From the NCBI GenBank assembly GCA_029865665.1, contig JARXAV010000297.1:1-16373 (forward strand): a stretch of DNA of 16,373 nt. Direction: 5' to 3'. A program made the translations under genes and the position numbers. Below the pieces are notes generated by a model. That model was not told the DNA's origin and did no database searches. It saw nothing but the letters and a program-made list of their open reading frames with translations. This DNA comes from Flectobacillus sp. (lineage in GTDB: Bacteria; Bacteroidota; Bacteroidia; Cytophagales; Spirosomataceae). This document shows, one piece after another, positions 1 through 8,100 of the stretch (the stretch's first letter is position 1; every line of letters begins with the position of its first letter).

Positions 1-170
1 CTGTTAGCGTTTTTAATTAAAGTCTTAGCGAATGGAAAGTAAGTCTAGGCGATTCGTGTATTGCTGTTAGCGTTTTTAATTAAAGTCTTAGCGAATGGAA
101 AGTAAGTCTAGGCGATTTGTGTATTGCTGTTAGCGTTTTTAATTAAGTTTTTAGCAAATAGAAAGTAATA
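1..170. repeat. Iteron array, left part (21-bp units in 63-bp super-repeats)
   Basis: Seen: a 63-bp unit starts at 1, 64 and 127, the third copy decaying after about 150. Each unit consists of three 21-bp repeats sharing a TTAGCG-like core: GTTAGCG at 3, 66 and 129; CTTAGCG at 24 and 87, with a degraded TTTAGCA at 150; CTAGGCG at 45 and 108. Every core-to-core distance is exactly 21 bp, two helical turns, so these sites lie on one face of the DNA. Known: tandem 21-22 bp iterons are the usual binding sites of Rep_3-type plasmid initiators. Inferred: this is the origin or incompatibility and copy-control locus of the plasmid. The same array continues at the other end of the window. Confidence 0.85.
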
Positions 171-188
171 GGTTATATTTCTCAGTTT

Positions 189-332
189 TTTATTATCTGT
201 ATAAAATAGACACTACAACACGAATATATGATGTAGAATCTCATACATGAAAGTAAGGTCTTTTGTATTTTACTGTGTGTCCTAAAGGATTAAAATTTAG
301 GTTATGATGTGATTTTATTTACAGATAATAAA
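189..332. repeat. Widely spaced inverted repeat between iterons and parA
   Basis: TTTATTATCTGTA at 189-201 is the exact reverse complement of 320-332. If two extra bases are allowed in the right arm, pairing continues for six more bases. The 118-bp spacer also holds a smaller stem, CCTAAA at 281-286 with TTTAGG at 296-301. No gene is visible in 171-429. The position between iterons and the partition operon suggests a replication or partition control site, but this is inference. Confidence 0.5.
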
Positions 333-350
333 TAGTAAATAAAAAGTGAT

Positions 351-358
351 TACTTTTG
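351..358 (+). promoter_or_regulatory. Probable parA promoter (-7 element)
   Basis: TACTTTTG matches the Bacteroidota -7 consensus TAnnTTTG exactly. No clear -33 TTG is visible. Transcription would start around 365, so the 9-bp repeat array beginning at 371 lies in the initial transcribed region, a suitable place for autorepression. Confidence 0.55.
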
Positions 359-370
359 ATATGAATTATG

Positions 371-424
371 AGTAATATTAGTAACATACATAACATAAAT
401 AATACTAGTAATATTAGTAACACT
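371..424 (+). repeat. 9-bp direct-repeat array upstream of parA (operator/centromere candidate)
   Basis: Six contiguous 9-mers can be read with no gap: AGTAATATT, AGTAACATA, CATAACATA, AATAATACT, AGTAATATT, AGTAACACT. The array ends five bases before the parA start codon at 430. The same 9-mer family recurs at 1200-1242 and 1377-1412. Known: small ribbon-helix-helix partition proteins, such as omega of pSM19035, bind contiguous short repeats that serve both as operators and as centromere. Inferred: the product of the gene at 1243 binds here. Confidence 0.75.
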
Positions 425-429
425 ATTCT

Positions 430-1170
430 ATGGCTCAAATAATAGCGATCTGTAATCACAAAGGAGGAGTTGGGAAGACAACTTCTACTGTTAATATTGG
501 TGCAGGTGTTGCACTACGAGGTAAAAAAGTCTTAGTGATAGACTTAGACCCACAAGCAAATTTAACACAATGCCTAGGTTTGCTTGAGCCAGCCGAGACG
601 GTGTATGGAGCTTTGAGAGGAGAGTATGATTTACCAATATATGAGGTTAATGAAAATTTATATTTGACCCCCTCAACATTAGACTTAGCGAGTATAGAAA
701 TGGAACTGTCTGCAAAGATCGCTCGTGAAGTCATTTTGAAAAAAATGCTTGATAAAATTGCCTCTAAGTTTGATTATATCTTTATTGATTGCCCTCCATC
801 TTTAGGGTTAATTACAGTTAATGCTTTTGTGGCAGCAAGTGAAGTATTTATTCCTCTTCAAGCTCAATTTTTGGCATTGCATGGCTTAGATAAATTAACA
901 GATATTATTAAGTTGGTACAAGATAATTTGAATAGTACGTTGAAAATTGGAGGTGTTTTTATCACTCAGTTTGATAATCGAAAAATTTTAAATCGAGATA
1001 TTGCAGAATCGGTTAATACATACTTTAGTGGGAATATATTTAAAACATTTATTCGAGATAATGTGGCACTAGCAGAAGCTCCCATTCATGGACAAGATAT
1101 TTTTAGATATGACCCTAAAAGTAATGGTGCAAAAGACTATGAAAGTCTAATCAATGAATTTTTGAAATAA
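430..1170 (+). CDS. parA: ParA-family partition ATPase
   Basis: This is a Walker-type partition ATPase that should position plasmid copies over the nucleoid before division, driven by its DNA-binding partner. The 246-residue protein has the deviant Walker A motif KGGVGKTT at residues 11-18, with the signature lysine K11 and catalytic K16, an A' motif DLDPQAN around residues 38-44, and a Walker B-like FIDCPPS with D120. It lacks the N-terminal helix-turn-helix extension of type Ia ParA proteins, so the length fits type Ib or a plasmid Soj/ParA. The ATG at 430 places the Walker A motif close to the N-terminus, as is normal. It is followed after 72 bp by the ParG-like gene. Expression is probably repressed through the 9-bp repeats directly upstream. 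Confidence 0.93.
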   Translation: MAQIIAICNHKGGVGKTTSTVNIGAGVALRGKKVLVIDLDPQANLTQCLGLLEPAETVYGALRGEYDLPIYEVNENLYLTPSTLDLASIEMELSAKIAREVILKKMLDKIASKFDYIFIDCPPSLGLITVNAFVAASEVFIPLQAQFLALHGLDKLTDIIKLVQDNLNSTLKIGGVFITQFDNRKILNRDIAESVNTYFSGNIFKTFIRDNVALAEAPIHGQDIFRYDPKSNGAKDYESLINEFLK

Positions 1171-1199
1171 TAAATAGTGGGTTTAATGAATATCAATAT

Positions 1200-1242
1200 A
1201 GTGTTACTTATGTTATTGAGTAACACTAGTAATATTAATAAT
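1200..1242. promoter_or_regulatory. 9-bp repeat array, inverted plus direct, upstream of the ParG-like gene
   Basis: Two inverted copies (AGTGTTACT at 1200-1208 and TATGTTATT at 1209-1217) are followed after one base by direct copies AGTAACACT (1219-1227), AGTAATATT (1228-1236) and a partial AATAAT that runs into the ATG at 1243. The first inverted copy is the exact reverse complement of the first direct copy. The arrangement in front of a start codon mirrors that before parA, and supports 1243 rather than an upstream codon as the true start. Confidence 0.7.
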
Positions 1243-1650
1243 ATGGCTAAGAAGGATTTTAAGAACTCAATAAATCAAACTAACATTCCTGCAAAGTCTG
1301 GAATTCAAGGTTTATTTTCGACTACTGATGATTTAGGGAATAGTGATGATAGTAGCATATCGTTAAAAGCAAAAGAAGTAACATTAGTAACAGCAATAAC
1401 ATCAGTAACACTATCTGATTTAGATTTAAAAGATGTTCGGCAAACGTTTATTATAAGGAATGATTACTTAGAAAGGCTAAAAGACTATGTTCATCACAAG
1501 AGACAGGCGGGGTATTCTTTCTATACTCAAAAGGAAGCTTTACAGGAAGCACTAGAAGCATTTTTTTCATCACTAGATGTACCTACTCGACCTGATTTTA
1601 TTAAAGAGGCAGAACAAAAAAGAGCAAACCGAATCAAGAAAAGTCTCTAA
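1243..1650 (+). CDS. ParG-like (ribbon-helix-helix) partition partner of ParA
   Basis: This gene directly follows parA and is the expected centromere-binding partner and autorepressor. The 135-residue product has a low-complexity, probably flexible N-terminal half and a C-terminal part from about residue 65 with strand QTFIIR, helix NDYLERLKDYVHHK and helix YTQKEALQEALEAFF. This resembles ribbon-helix-helix proteins such as ParG and omega. The tail is basic (KRANRIKKSL). Residues 45-56 read VTL-VTA-ITS-VTL, a three-residue periodicity forced by a 9-bp DNA repeat inside the gene. The reading frame is open back to a GTG at 1177, but ATG 1243 was chosen because the intervening codons are made of the operator-like repeats. 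Family membership is judged from pattern alone. The gene converges on rep and ends in a shared terminator. Confidence 0.7.
   Translation: MAKKDFKNSINQTNIPAKSGIQGLFSTTDDLGNSDDSSISLKAKEVTLVTAITSVTLSDLDLKDVRQTFIIRNDYLERLKDYVHHKRQAGYSFYTQKEALQEALEAFFSSLDVPTRPDFIKEAEQKRANRIKKSL
1377..1412 (+). repeat. 9-bp repeat array inside the ParG-like gene (intragenic centromere candidate)
   Basis: Four contiguous copies, AGTAACATT, AGTAACAGC, AATAACATC and AGTAACACT, occupy 1377-1412 within the coding sequence. They belong to the same family as the arrays at 371-424 and 1200-1242, and the last copy is identical to 416-424 and 1219-1227. Because nine is a multiple of three, the array stays in frame and encodes the repeated V/I-T-x triplets. 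Confidence 0.7.
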
Positions 1651-1667
1651 AAAACACTTTTTATAAG
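1649..1667. repeat. Isolated copy of the rep-promoter repeat
   Basis: These 19 bases are the exact reverse complement of 2767-2785, the core of the tandem repeats in front of rep. The copy starts within the stop codon of the ParG-like gene and runs into the terminator stem, so it lies about 1.1 kb from the main array at the other end of the rep gene. Confidence 0.6.
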
Positions 1668-1708
1668 CTAAAAAACACCTATTTTTACATAGGTGTTTTT
1701 TAGCTTAT
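1663..1708. terminator. Bidirectional terminator between converging par and rep genes
   Basis: A perfect 20-bp stem (1663-1682 with 1689-1708) closes a 6-base loop, TTTTAC. The gene upstream ends at 1650 on the plus strand and rep ends at 1711 on the minus strand, so the hairpin fills the convergent gap. The stem carries A-runs and T-runs on its two sides rather than a separate T-tail. Confidence 0.8.
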
Positions 1709-1710
1709 AG

Positions 1711-2679
1711 TTATTTCTTTTTTGATTGAACAATACCTAGTTCAATCAATAAGAGCCCAGAAGGACTTGTTTTAATATTTTTCTTACCTAATTTGTAATC
1801 GTACCACCATTTGAAAAACTCTTGCTGACGTAATAAAATCTGATTGACTATATCATGCTTTACAATGCCTATACTTGCAAGGTTTTCTACTATTTTTTGC
1901 CCCCTTATATCATCTTCTTTCAGTTCAAATGGGATAGCTAGTTGCGATGTTTTTTGAAAATTTATCAAAAAACGAATTTTTTTAAATGCCCTTCCTTCTT
2001 TTGCCAATTCATACGCTATTCTTAGGTCTGTACTCTCATTTATCTGTTTTACTGCAATGTCAAGAACCTTTTCTTTAAACTGGCTAAACTGTTTAAACTG
2101 TTCTGGATCTTTTCCATTTGGATCTTTTAACTTCAACATTACTTTAAGCATATCTATATCTAAAAATGCTGTTTGTCCTACATCTTTCCATTGAGAACAA
2201 ATCGTGTAGATACGTTTTGCATACTTACTTGAAATTTTGAGTGCAGAGTATAGTTCAAATGATGTGAAATTAGTCTTTAAATCAAATAAATAAGGGCGAA
2301 TAGCCTCTGATAATGCTATTTCAAGACAGCCTTGTCCTTTTAAATATTCTACTTGTTGAAACATCCATATCTGTTTGTACGACCTCTCTGTTTCAACTTC
2401 AAACATTTTTGAACCCATATTTTCTGTAGCTTCCCTGAGCTGTTGATAATTCCATACTCTACCTGTAATATTTTCAATATCTCTAACATAAAGTTTATAG
2501 ATAGTATCCTTAGTGTCACTAGGTTTGAGTATTGATAGCATATAGAACATTATATCTATCTGACAAGCAGAATAATCATAACGTGCAGTCGTTATAATGT
2601 TATGGTGTCTCACTTCTAAATGTTCATCTTTAGCATTCGCTACTTTTTTAAATACTGATATTTCAAGCTTTTCTTCCAT
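1711..2679 (-). CDS. repB: Plasmid replication initiator, Rep_3 (RepB-type) family
   Basis: This protein should bind iterons at the origin and open the DNA for host replication proteins, and at high level repress its own gene. The 322-residue protein shows the layout of Rep_3 initiators: an N-terminal winged-helix region starting HHNIITTARYDYSACQIDIM with alternating basic and aromatic residues, a central LYVRDIENITGR segment, and a second winged-helix region around SFELYSALKISSKYAKRIYTI, followed by RIAYELAKEGRAFKKIRFLI. Length is in the usual 250-350 range. The ATG at 2679 lies about 32 bp downstream of a consensus -7 element on the minus strand. The promoter overlaps palindromic repeats (2722-2828), suggesting autoregulation. 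Recognition is by pattern only. Confidence 0.88.
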   Translation of the reverse strand: MEEKLEISVFKKVANAKDEHLEVRHHNIITTARYDYSACQIDIMFYMLSILKPSDTKDTIYKLYVRDIENITGRVWNYQQLREATENMGSKMFEVETERSYKQIWMFQQVEYLKGQGCLEIALSEAIRPYLFDLKTNFTSFELYSALKISSKYAKRIYTICSQWKDVGQTAFLDIDMLKVMLKLKDPNGKDPEQFKQFSQFKEKVLDIAVKQINESTDLRIAYELAKEGRAFKKIRFLINFQKTSQLAIPFELKEDDIRGQKIVENLASIGIVKHDIVNQILLRQQEFFKWWYDYKLGKKNIKTSPSGLLLIELGIVQSKKK

Positions 2680-2710
2680 TATTTATTTACGTATAGGTGA
2701 ATAATAAGAC

Positions 2711-2718
2711 AAATATAA
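2711..2718 (-). promoter_or_regulatory. Probable rep promoter (-7 element)
   Basis: Read on the minus strand this is TATATTTG, an exact TAnnTTTG match. The rep ATG lies about 32 bp downstream. The -33 region would fall inside the large hairpin at 2722-2764, so a protein bound to the adjacent repeats could block RNA polymerase. Confidence 0.6.
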
Positions 2719-2721
2719 TAA

Positions 2722-2828
2722 AAAACACATATAAAAAACACTGTATTATTTATATGTGTTTTTTCACTTATAAAAAGTGTTTTTTTCACTTATAAAAAGT
2801 GTTTTTTCACTTATAAAAAGTGTTTTTC
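2722..2828. repeat. Hairpin plus three tandem palindromic repeats upstream of rep
   Basis: A 15-bp perfect stem (2722-2736 with 2750-2764, 13-base loop) is followed by three copies of a 15-bp imperfect palindrome, CACTTATAAAAAGTG, at 2765-2779, 2787-2801 and 2808-2822. They are separated by runs of T, giving periods of 22 and 21 bp. They lie immediately upstream of the rep promoter and are good candidates for Rep operator or second-class iterons. Their sequence is unrelated to the TTAGCG iterons at the ends of the window, although the spacing is nearly the same. Confidence 0.75.
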
Positions 2829-2959
2829 CCAGTGATTTGATACTTTTTAAACATTTGATTATCAGTTTTTTACGCTAAAAAAATCGTCTCTATCAAATAA
2901 TAAACAAATATATAAAATACATCAAATTTGATGTTGTGTCGGGTTTTTTAAAGAAAAAA

Positions 2960-2968
2960 TGTGGATAA
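2960..2968 (-). promoter_or_regulatory. DnaA box
   Basis: TGTGGATAA is the exact reverse complement of the consensus DnaA box TTATCCACA. It lies in AT-rich DNA about 130 bp from the rep-promoter repeats. A single 9-mer match in 16 kb could be chance, but the location between rep and a gene-free stretch favours function. Confidence 0.6.
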
Positions 2969-3570
2969 CCAGTTAGAAAATATCACATGAAGATATTTTG
3001 AAGAACAAGAAAACAAAAAACAAATCAAAACAAGGGTATAACAAAAAAATCAAATAGCCAGTGAACTAACTTTTTAGTTTATTTTTCCAGAATTATTTTA
3101 ATTACCTACTTTTTGAACCATTCTTTTAGGAGTATTAGGGAGCTGTTGGTGGGATTTATTGGATAGTCCAATAAGCTACGGCTTGTTGAACCAAATTAGC
3201 GTTCTATTCATGTTGATAGTTATGACTCAAGTATTATTATTTAGAATAGTAAGAATAAGCCCTTATTTATGAGTGTTAAAGGACAACATTTAGTGCTTGT
3301 TATAATGTGATGCCTGAATCTAAAATTGGGGCTTAAATTTGAAATTTAGAAGCTATTCATTAGCACGCAATTAATAGAAAGTAAGAGAATTTAATCACAA
3401 AATTTTTATTTAAACGAAAGAACTAATAATACTTTATAATCAAGGAACAGTATTTTAAAGTAAGCTTCAAATAAGTATTACGTATAGCGTATGGGGTTAT
3501 ACCTCATTTAAGGTATTTAATAATTCATAAATACTCTAATATAGTTATTTTACAGAAGAAAATTTAACGA

Positions 3571-3578
3571 TAATTTTG
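3571..3578 (+). promoter_or_regulatory. Probable promoter of the first cargo gene (-7 element)
   Basis: TAATTTTG matches TAnnTTTG exactly and lies 27 bp before the ATG at 3606, leaving a short leader. The -33 region is T-rich without a clean TTG. It would drive the 481-residue protein gene and probably the RHS gene 66 bp after it. Confidence 0.55.
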
Positions 3579-3605
3579 TAAAAACTAAATCCTTATAATG
3601 TTTTT

Positions 3606-5051
3606 ATGAAAAAAAATAACCTCTATAGTAGTATACTGCACGTCTTATTTTTGATTGCGACGGTCATTCCTACCTTCGCTCAGTTTGAGCAGACAACACA
3701 GATCGAATATGATGATACTAATTATCAAGTCCGTAAGATAAAAACACTTAATAGCGATGGAACGTGGAAGGTTACGACTTATAGATACTGCTTCGATGAG
3801 ACTCAAACGATGTCTGTAGGTAACGTCTTTGTAAATATTCCGACACGCTATGGGCGTTTAACATTAGACGGAAACATATCTAATCCTATTAAAGTTACAG
3901 AAACCTTAGAAAGGTTAATTGGTGGAACTAATTATGTGGATACGCTATCAGTTACCCAGACACTTTACTCTTGGTTCAATTACAATAATGATCCTGTAAT
4001 ATTGTCTGATGCTCAAGGTTCCGTTCTATGGTATCAGCCAGTTTTTCCCTCAAAAGTTATAAAAAAAATTGGCAATTTAGGCTCTTGGCAAACTTTGATA
4101 GAGTTTACTAATTACGATGCTAAAGGTAATATTCTAGCTTATAAAACGCAGGATGGACAAGTACAAAATTTTACATATTATGGAGTATCTGATTTAGGTA
4201 AAGTCAACTTGGTTAAGACAGCTTCCAATAATTTAGGTCATATCAATAGTTATGACTACAAAGCTTTAGTTGGTCTTCTAAGTATGAAAGATGTTAATGG
4301 TAAAATAACATCTTATACCTATGATACGTTTCAACGTCTTAAAACAATTAGTGATCAAATAGGTACATTAAAAGAATACTCATATCATTATGCCGGTCAA
4401 CCTATAGAAAATGCTATAGTTACATCCCCAACAATTCCAAATTTGAGCTGTGTTTTGTGTACGCCAAGTATATATCTAACATTAGATGCCTCCAAGTTAA
4501 TAACGACCAGTCCTGCTACAACACTCACCACAAATGTGAGTTCTAATGTGGGTACATGGACTATGACAAGTAGCGACGCATCATGGTTAACTGTTACAGG
4601 AACTGGTAATAATAATGGGATATTGACTATGAAAACTACTGCAAATACAGGGGGTAATCCTCGATATGGAACCATTACAGTCTCTAGTTCTGTGGGAGGG
4701 ATTACACAAAAACTAATAATTGGACAATCATCAGCTACGAAATCTGCTAGAGAAGCAGTGCTAGAAACGATGGAAAAAGCTACTTCAGAACCTAATGAGG
4801 ACTTACAGCTAGTGATTGCACCTAATCCTAATAATGGGTTATTCAAAGCCCAATTCATTTTACCAGAATCTCTATCAATTAACATTAATGTTGTCGATAG
4901 TCAAGGGTCTAGTGTATACAGTCAAGATTTGCTAGGAAATGAAGGGGCAAATGAATTGTTGATTCAGCTAGATAAACAGCCTGCTGGAGTATACTTTTTG
5001 TTATTGACCTATAAAAATAAGCAAGTTGCAACGAAAATTTTAAAATGGTAG
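3606..5051 (+). CDS. Secreted YD/RHS-type shell fragment (C-terminal part) with BACON and T9SS sorting domains
   Basis: The 481-residue exported protein has four parts. Residues 1-25 are a signal peptide ending TFA before Q26. Residues 27-275 carry YD-like repeats (YDAKGNILAYKTQDG, NSYDYKALVGLLSMKDVNG, YTYDTFQRLKTISDQ) that read like the C-terminal part of the large YD-repeat proteins usually encoded before RHS genes in Bacteroidota. Residues about 284-376 look like a BACON domain (ASWLTV, GTITVSSSVGG, Q near the end). Residues about 400-481 are a type A T9SS sorting domain (APNPNNGLF, PAGVYFLLL, KILKW end), predicting secretion by T9SS and surface attachment or release. The mature chain starts FEQTTQIEYDD, which continues directly from the end of the 749-residue protein at 9645-11894. 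The RHS gene follows after 66 bp, probably in one operon. Confidence 0.82.
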   Translation: MKKNNLYSSILHVLFLIATVIPTFAQFEQTTQIEYDDTNYQVRKIKTLNSDGTWKVTTYRYCFDETQTMSVGNVFVNIPTRYGRLTLDGNISNPIKVTETLERLIGGTNYVDTLSVTQTLYSWFNYNNDPVILSDAQGSVLWYQPVFPSKVIKKIGNLGSWQTLIEFTNYDAKGNILAYKTQDGQVQNFTYYGVSDLGKVNLVKTASNNLGHINSYDYKALVGLLSMKDVNGKITSYTYDTFQRLKTISDQIGTLKEYSYHYAGQPIENAIVTSPTIPNLSCVLCTPSIYLTLDASKLITTSPATTLTTNVSSNVGTWTMTSSDASWLTVTGTGNNNGILTMKTTANTGGNPRYGTITVSSSVGGITQKLIIGQSSATKSAREAVLETMEKATSEPNEDLQLVIAPNPNNGLFKAQFILPESLSININVVDSQGSSVYSQDLLGNEGANELLIQLDKQPAGVYFLLLTYKNKQVATKILKW

Positions 5052-5117
5052 TAATGGAATATTGTTATCATTTTAAAACAAAAATCTCTCATAAATTCTA
5101 TAAAACCTGATACTAAA

Positions 5118-8100
5118 ATGATTTTTTATATAAATACCAGATCCTTTAAGTGGTGTACTGGGCTTACCTTGTTATGCTCAGTTTTTCTACGAATATCAAT
5201 ACAGGCTCAGTCTGGAGCTGTTAAAAATCAAAATTTTATTCGTGAAAGTTCTTATCTGCAAGCTACTGTGGCTGCTACTAATTATAATGATCCCAATCAA
5301 GTTCAACATAAAATTACTTATTTAGATGGTTTAGGAAAGCCTATTCAAACCGTTATTCCATTTTTGGGTATTGCAGGGCAAGATATTGTTTCGGCAGTGG
5401 AGTATGATGCTTTTGGAAGAGAATCAAAAAACTATTTACCTTACCCCGTAGTTGGAGGGAAAGGTGATTATTCAGCTATTTATAATACCGCCACTGCTGG
5501 TCAGTCTTTTTATAATGATAAAAGACCTTTTAATCAGAAAGTATATGAAGATTCACCTCTGAATCGAGTCGTAAAGCAAGCTGGTGCAGGTAATGAATGG
5601 GCTTTTGATGCTTCCCCAACTATTTTCACCGATAGAACAGTAAAATCTAAAACGGTTACAAATATTGCCAATGAGGTAATTATGTTTAATGTAATGACAT
5701 CTGATGGGTCTGGTAAAAGTTATGTTGCAGGAGTTTATCGCCCAAACTTTGGAGGGTTTGACATTTTTGTTACTAATAATACGTATCCTGCAAATACACT
5801 TTTAGTAAAAGAACTACGAGATGAAAATAACACTACAGGAACAGGAGGTAATCGTAGTAGAGAATATACAGATCGTCAAGGAAAACTTATCTTGAAGAGA
5901 ACCTATGATGCAAATAATAGTGAATACGATACATACTATTTGTATGATATTTATGGACAACTAAGGGCTGTAATGCCTCCAAAACTATCAGCCTACTTCA
6001 AAAATATATATCCCCAAGCAACTCGTTTCTTTGCTTTTACCAATCTCGCATTCGTATATTGTTATGATGATCAAGGGCGTTTGACCAAGAAAAAAATACC
6101 TGACACTGATTGGACTATAATGACTTATGTGGGGGCGACGAACTTAATTGCTACTCAAACGGACGCTAATGGTACTATAAGCTATTTTATTTATGATGGT
6201 TTGAATCGTTTAACAGAAAGAGGAATTGTATTAGGAGGTATTAACCAATGGTTAGTGAAAAACTTCTATGATGGGGTTAGACCAACAACGAATAATGGTA
6301 CTGTAACTACAACCAGTACTTATAATAATATTGACTCACAGAATGATAAAGGAAAATTGACAGGTATCCAAAGTAGAATATTGAATTCAGATGGAACATT
6401 AGCTTCTCTAACATTTCCGCTTACACAACACTTATTTTATGATAATAGGGGACGTACTGTAAAAACGTATAAAGAAACATATAATGGGACATCTGTGATG
6501 TATGAGACAGCATACTTTCAGTTAGATTATATAGGAAAGGTGTTAGAAAGTAAAATAGAGCATCGTATTGGTAGTAACAAAGTAATACAGACTATAGAAA
6601 ATTACTTATATGACCATGCAGGGCGATTGAAAAGTACTTGCCATGCACTTAAGGAAATGGATGGAAATGGTGTTATAACTTATTCTGAGACTCCACATTT
6701 GCTTAATTGTATGAAATATGATGAGATAGGACGGTTGATTCAAAAAAATGTGGGTAAATTACCTGCTGCTACTTTAGCTAAAGAAACAACAAAAGGTGCT
6801 GCTGAAGCTATAATGTATGGATATAATGTTCGAGGTTGGTTAAACTATATATGGGGATTTCGTAAGCCTGATAATACTAATCCTTATGCAGGAACACAAA
6901 ACTTTAATTTTAATTTAGATTATACTGCTGTTGGGCAATTTAATGGTAATATTGGTAAGTTAACATGGAATGGAGCTGCAACAACCTATAATTATGACGG
7001 ATTGAATCGTTTAAGTTTAGTTATTCCAAAGACTAGTGGTCAACATACGGAAAGCGTATCTTATGATGAAAATGGGAATATCACTAACTTAACTCGTACC
7101 TTATCTGGAACACAAGTCGATAATCTTAGCTACAATTATAATATTTATTCTAATAAATTATTAACTGTAACTGACGCATCAGATAAAACAAAAGGCTATG
7201 TAGATATAAATGCTGTAAATGATTTTACGTATGATCTTAATGGTAATTTGATAAATGACAAAGATAAAAATATCACAGTGAGTTATAACGTTCTTAATTT
7301 AGTAAGACAAGTGACAGGAAGTACAACTCAGAACTATGTTTATGATGGTAACGGTTCAAAACAAGCTCAATATAATGGGAGTCAGTGGAAAGGATACTTA
7401 GGTGCAGGCGAGTATATCAATAATAGTTTGTATCGTTTAGGAACGTCTGAAGGTTATATTATGCTAAATACCAATTATGTTGCAGGTAGCACAACTGGGA
7501 AATATAGCTATTTTTATAGTTTAAAAGATCATTTAGGAAATGTCAGATCAGTAGTTACAGATGACAAAGATGCTACGGAGGTTCAAAGTAGTGATTATAC
7601 AGCATTTGGCGTTGCTGTAACAACTCCTAACAAGGATATTAATAAATATTTGTATAATGGGAAGGAGTTGCAAGACGGAACTAATTGGTTGGATTACGGA
7701 GCAAGAATGTATCAACCTGAATTAGGAAGGTGGATGACGATAGACCCATTAACTGAAAAAAGTAGGTGGTCTAGCCCGTTTACTTATGGCAATAATAATC
7801 CGATTAAATTTATCGATCCAAATGGAATGGAAGCAATTGGTGCAGATGGACTTACTAGTCAGCAATGGTTAGAGAATAAGGGTGATGAGGAAAAGAATAA
7901 GCAATCAAGGAATGCAAATCAAGGAAAATCTGTTGCTAATGTTAATAAATCAACGGATTATGATAATTTAGCCGAGGGAACTACTGTAACTTCTGGTATT
8001 TATGCAGGGACAAAACTACAAGGGATATCTGTTAAAGGAAGACGGAGAAATATATTTGACCAAATAATAAGCACATTCAGGGGAACAAAATATAATAATA

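Larger units (their letters stand above)
2829..3605. other. AT-rich gene-free region, possible replication origin segment
   Basis: No convincing gene was found on either strand. The region is AT-rich and holds a perfect DnaA box (2960-2968), an 8-bp stem with 7-base loop (2977-2984 with 2992-2999), and a further perfect 8-bp stem with 3-base loop (TTATTGGA at 3156-3163 with 3167-3174). The promoter of the next gene lies at its right end. DnaA box, AT-richness and neighbouring rep repeats are consistent with an origin, but this is inferred. Confidence 0.5.

Noticed and set aside
1..170. Repeats at the window ends as a CRISPR array
   Set aside because: The 63-bp units are contiguous and nearly identical throughout, with no unique spacers and no cas genes; iterons explain them better.
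1177..1242. Upstream GTG start (1177) for the ParG-like gene, adding 22 residues
   Set aside because: The added codons are the operator-like 9-bp repeats, and the same repeats end just before the ATG of parA; ATG 1243 gives a normal ParG-like start.
3196..3201. Lone TTAGCG core in the gene-free region as an extra iteron
   Set aside because: Only a 6-base core match with no neighbouring copies at 21 bp; such a match is expected by chance.
4397..4885. Open frame of 162 codons on the minus strand
   Set aside because: It lies entirely within the BACON and sorting-domain coding region of the plus-strand gene and has no family features; an antisense shadow.
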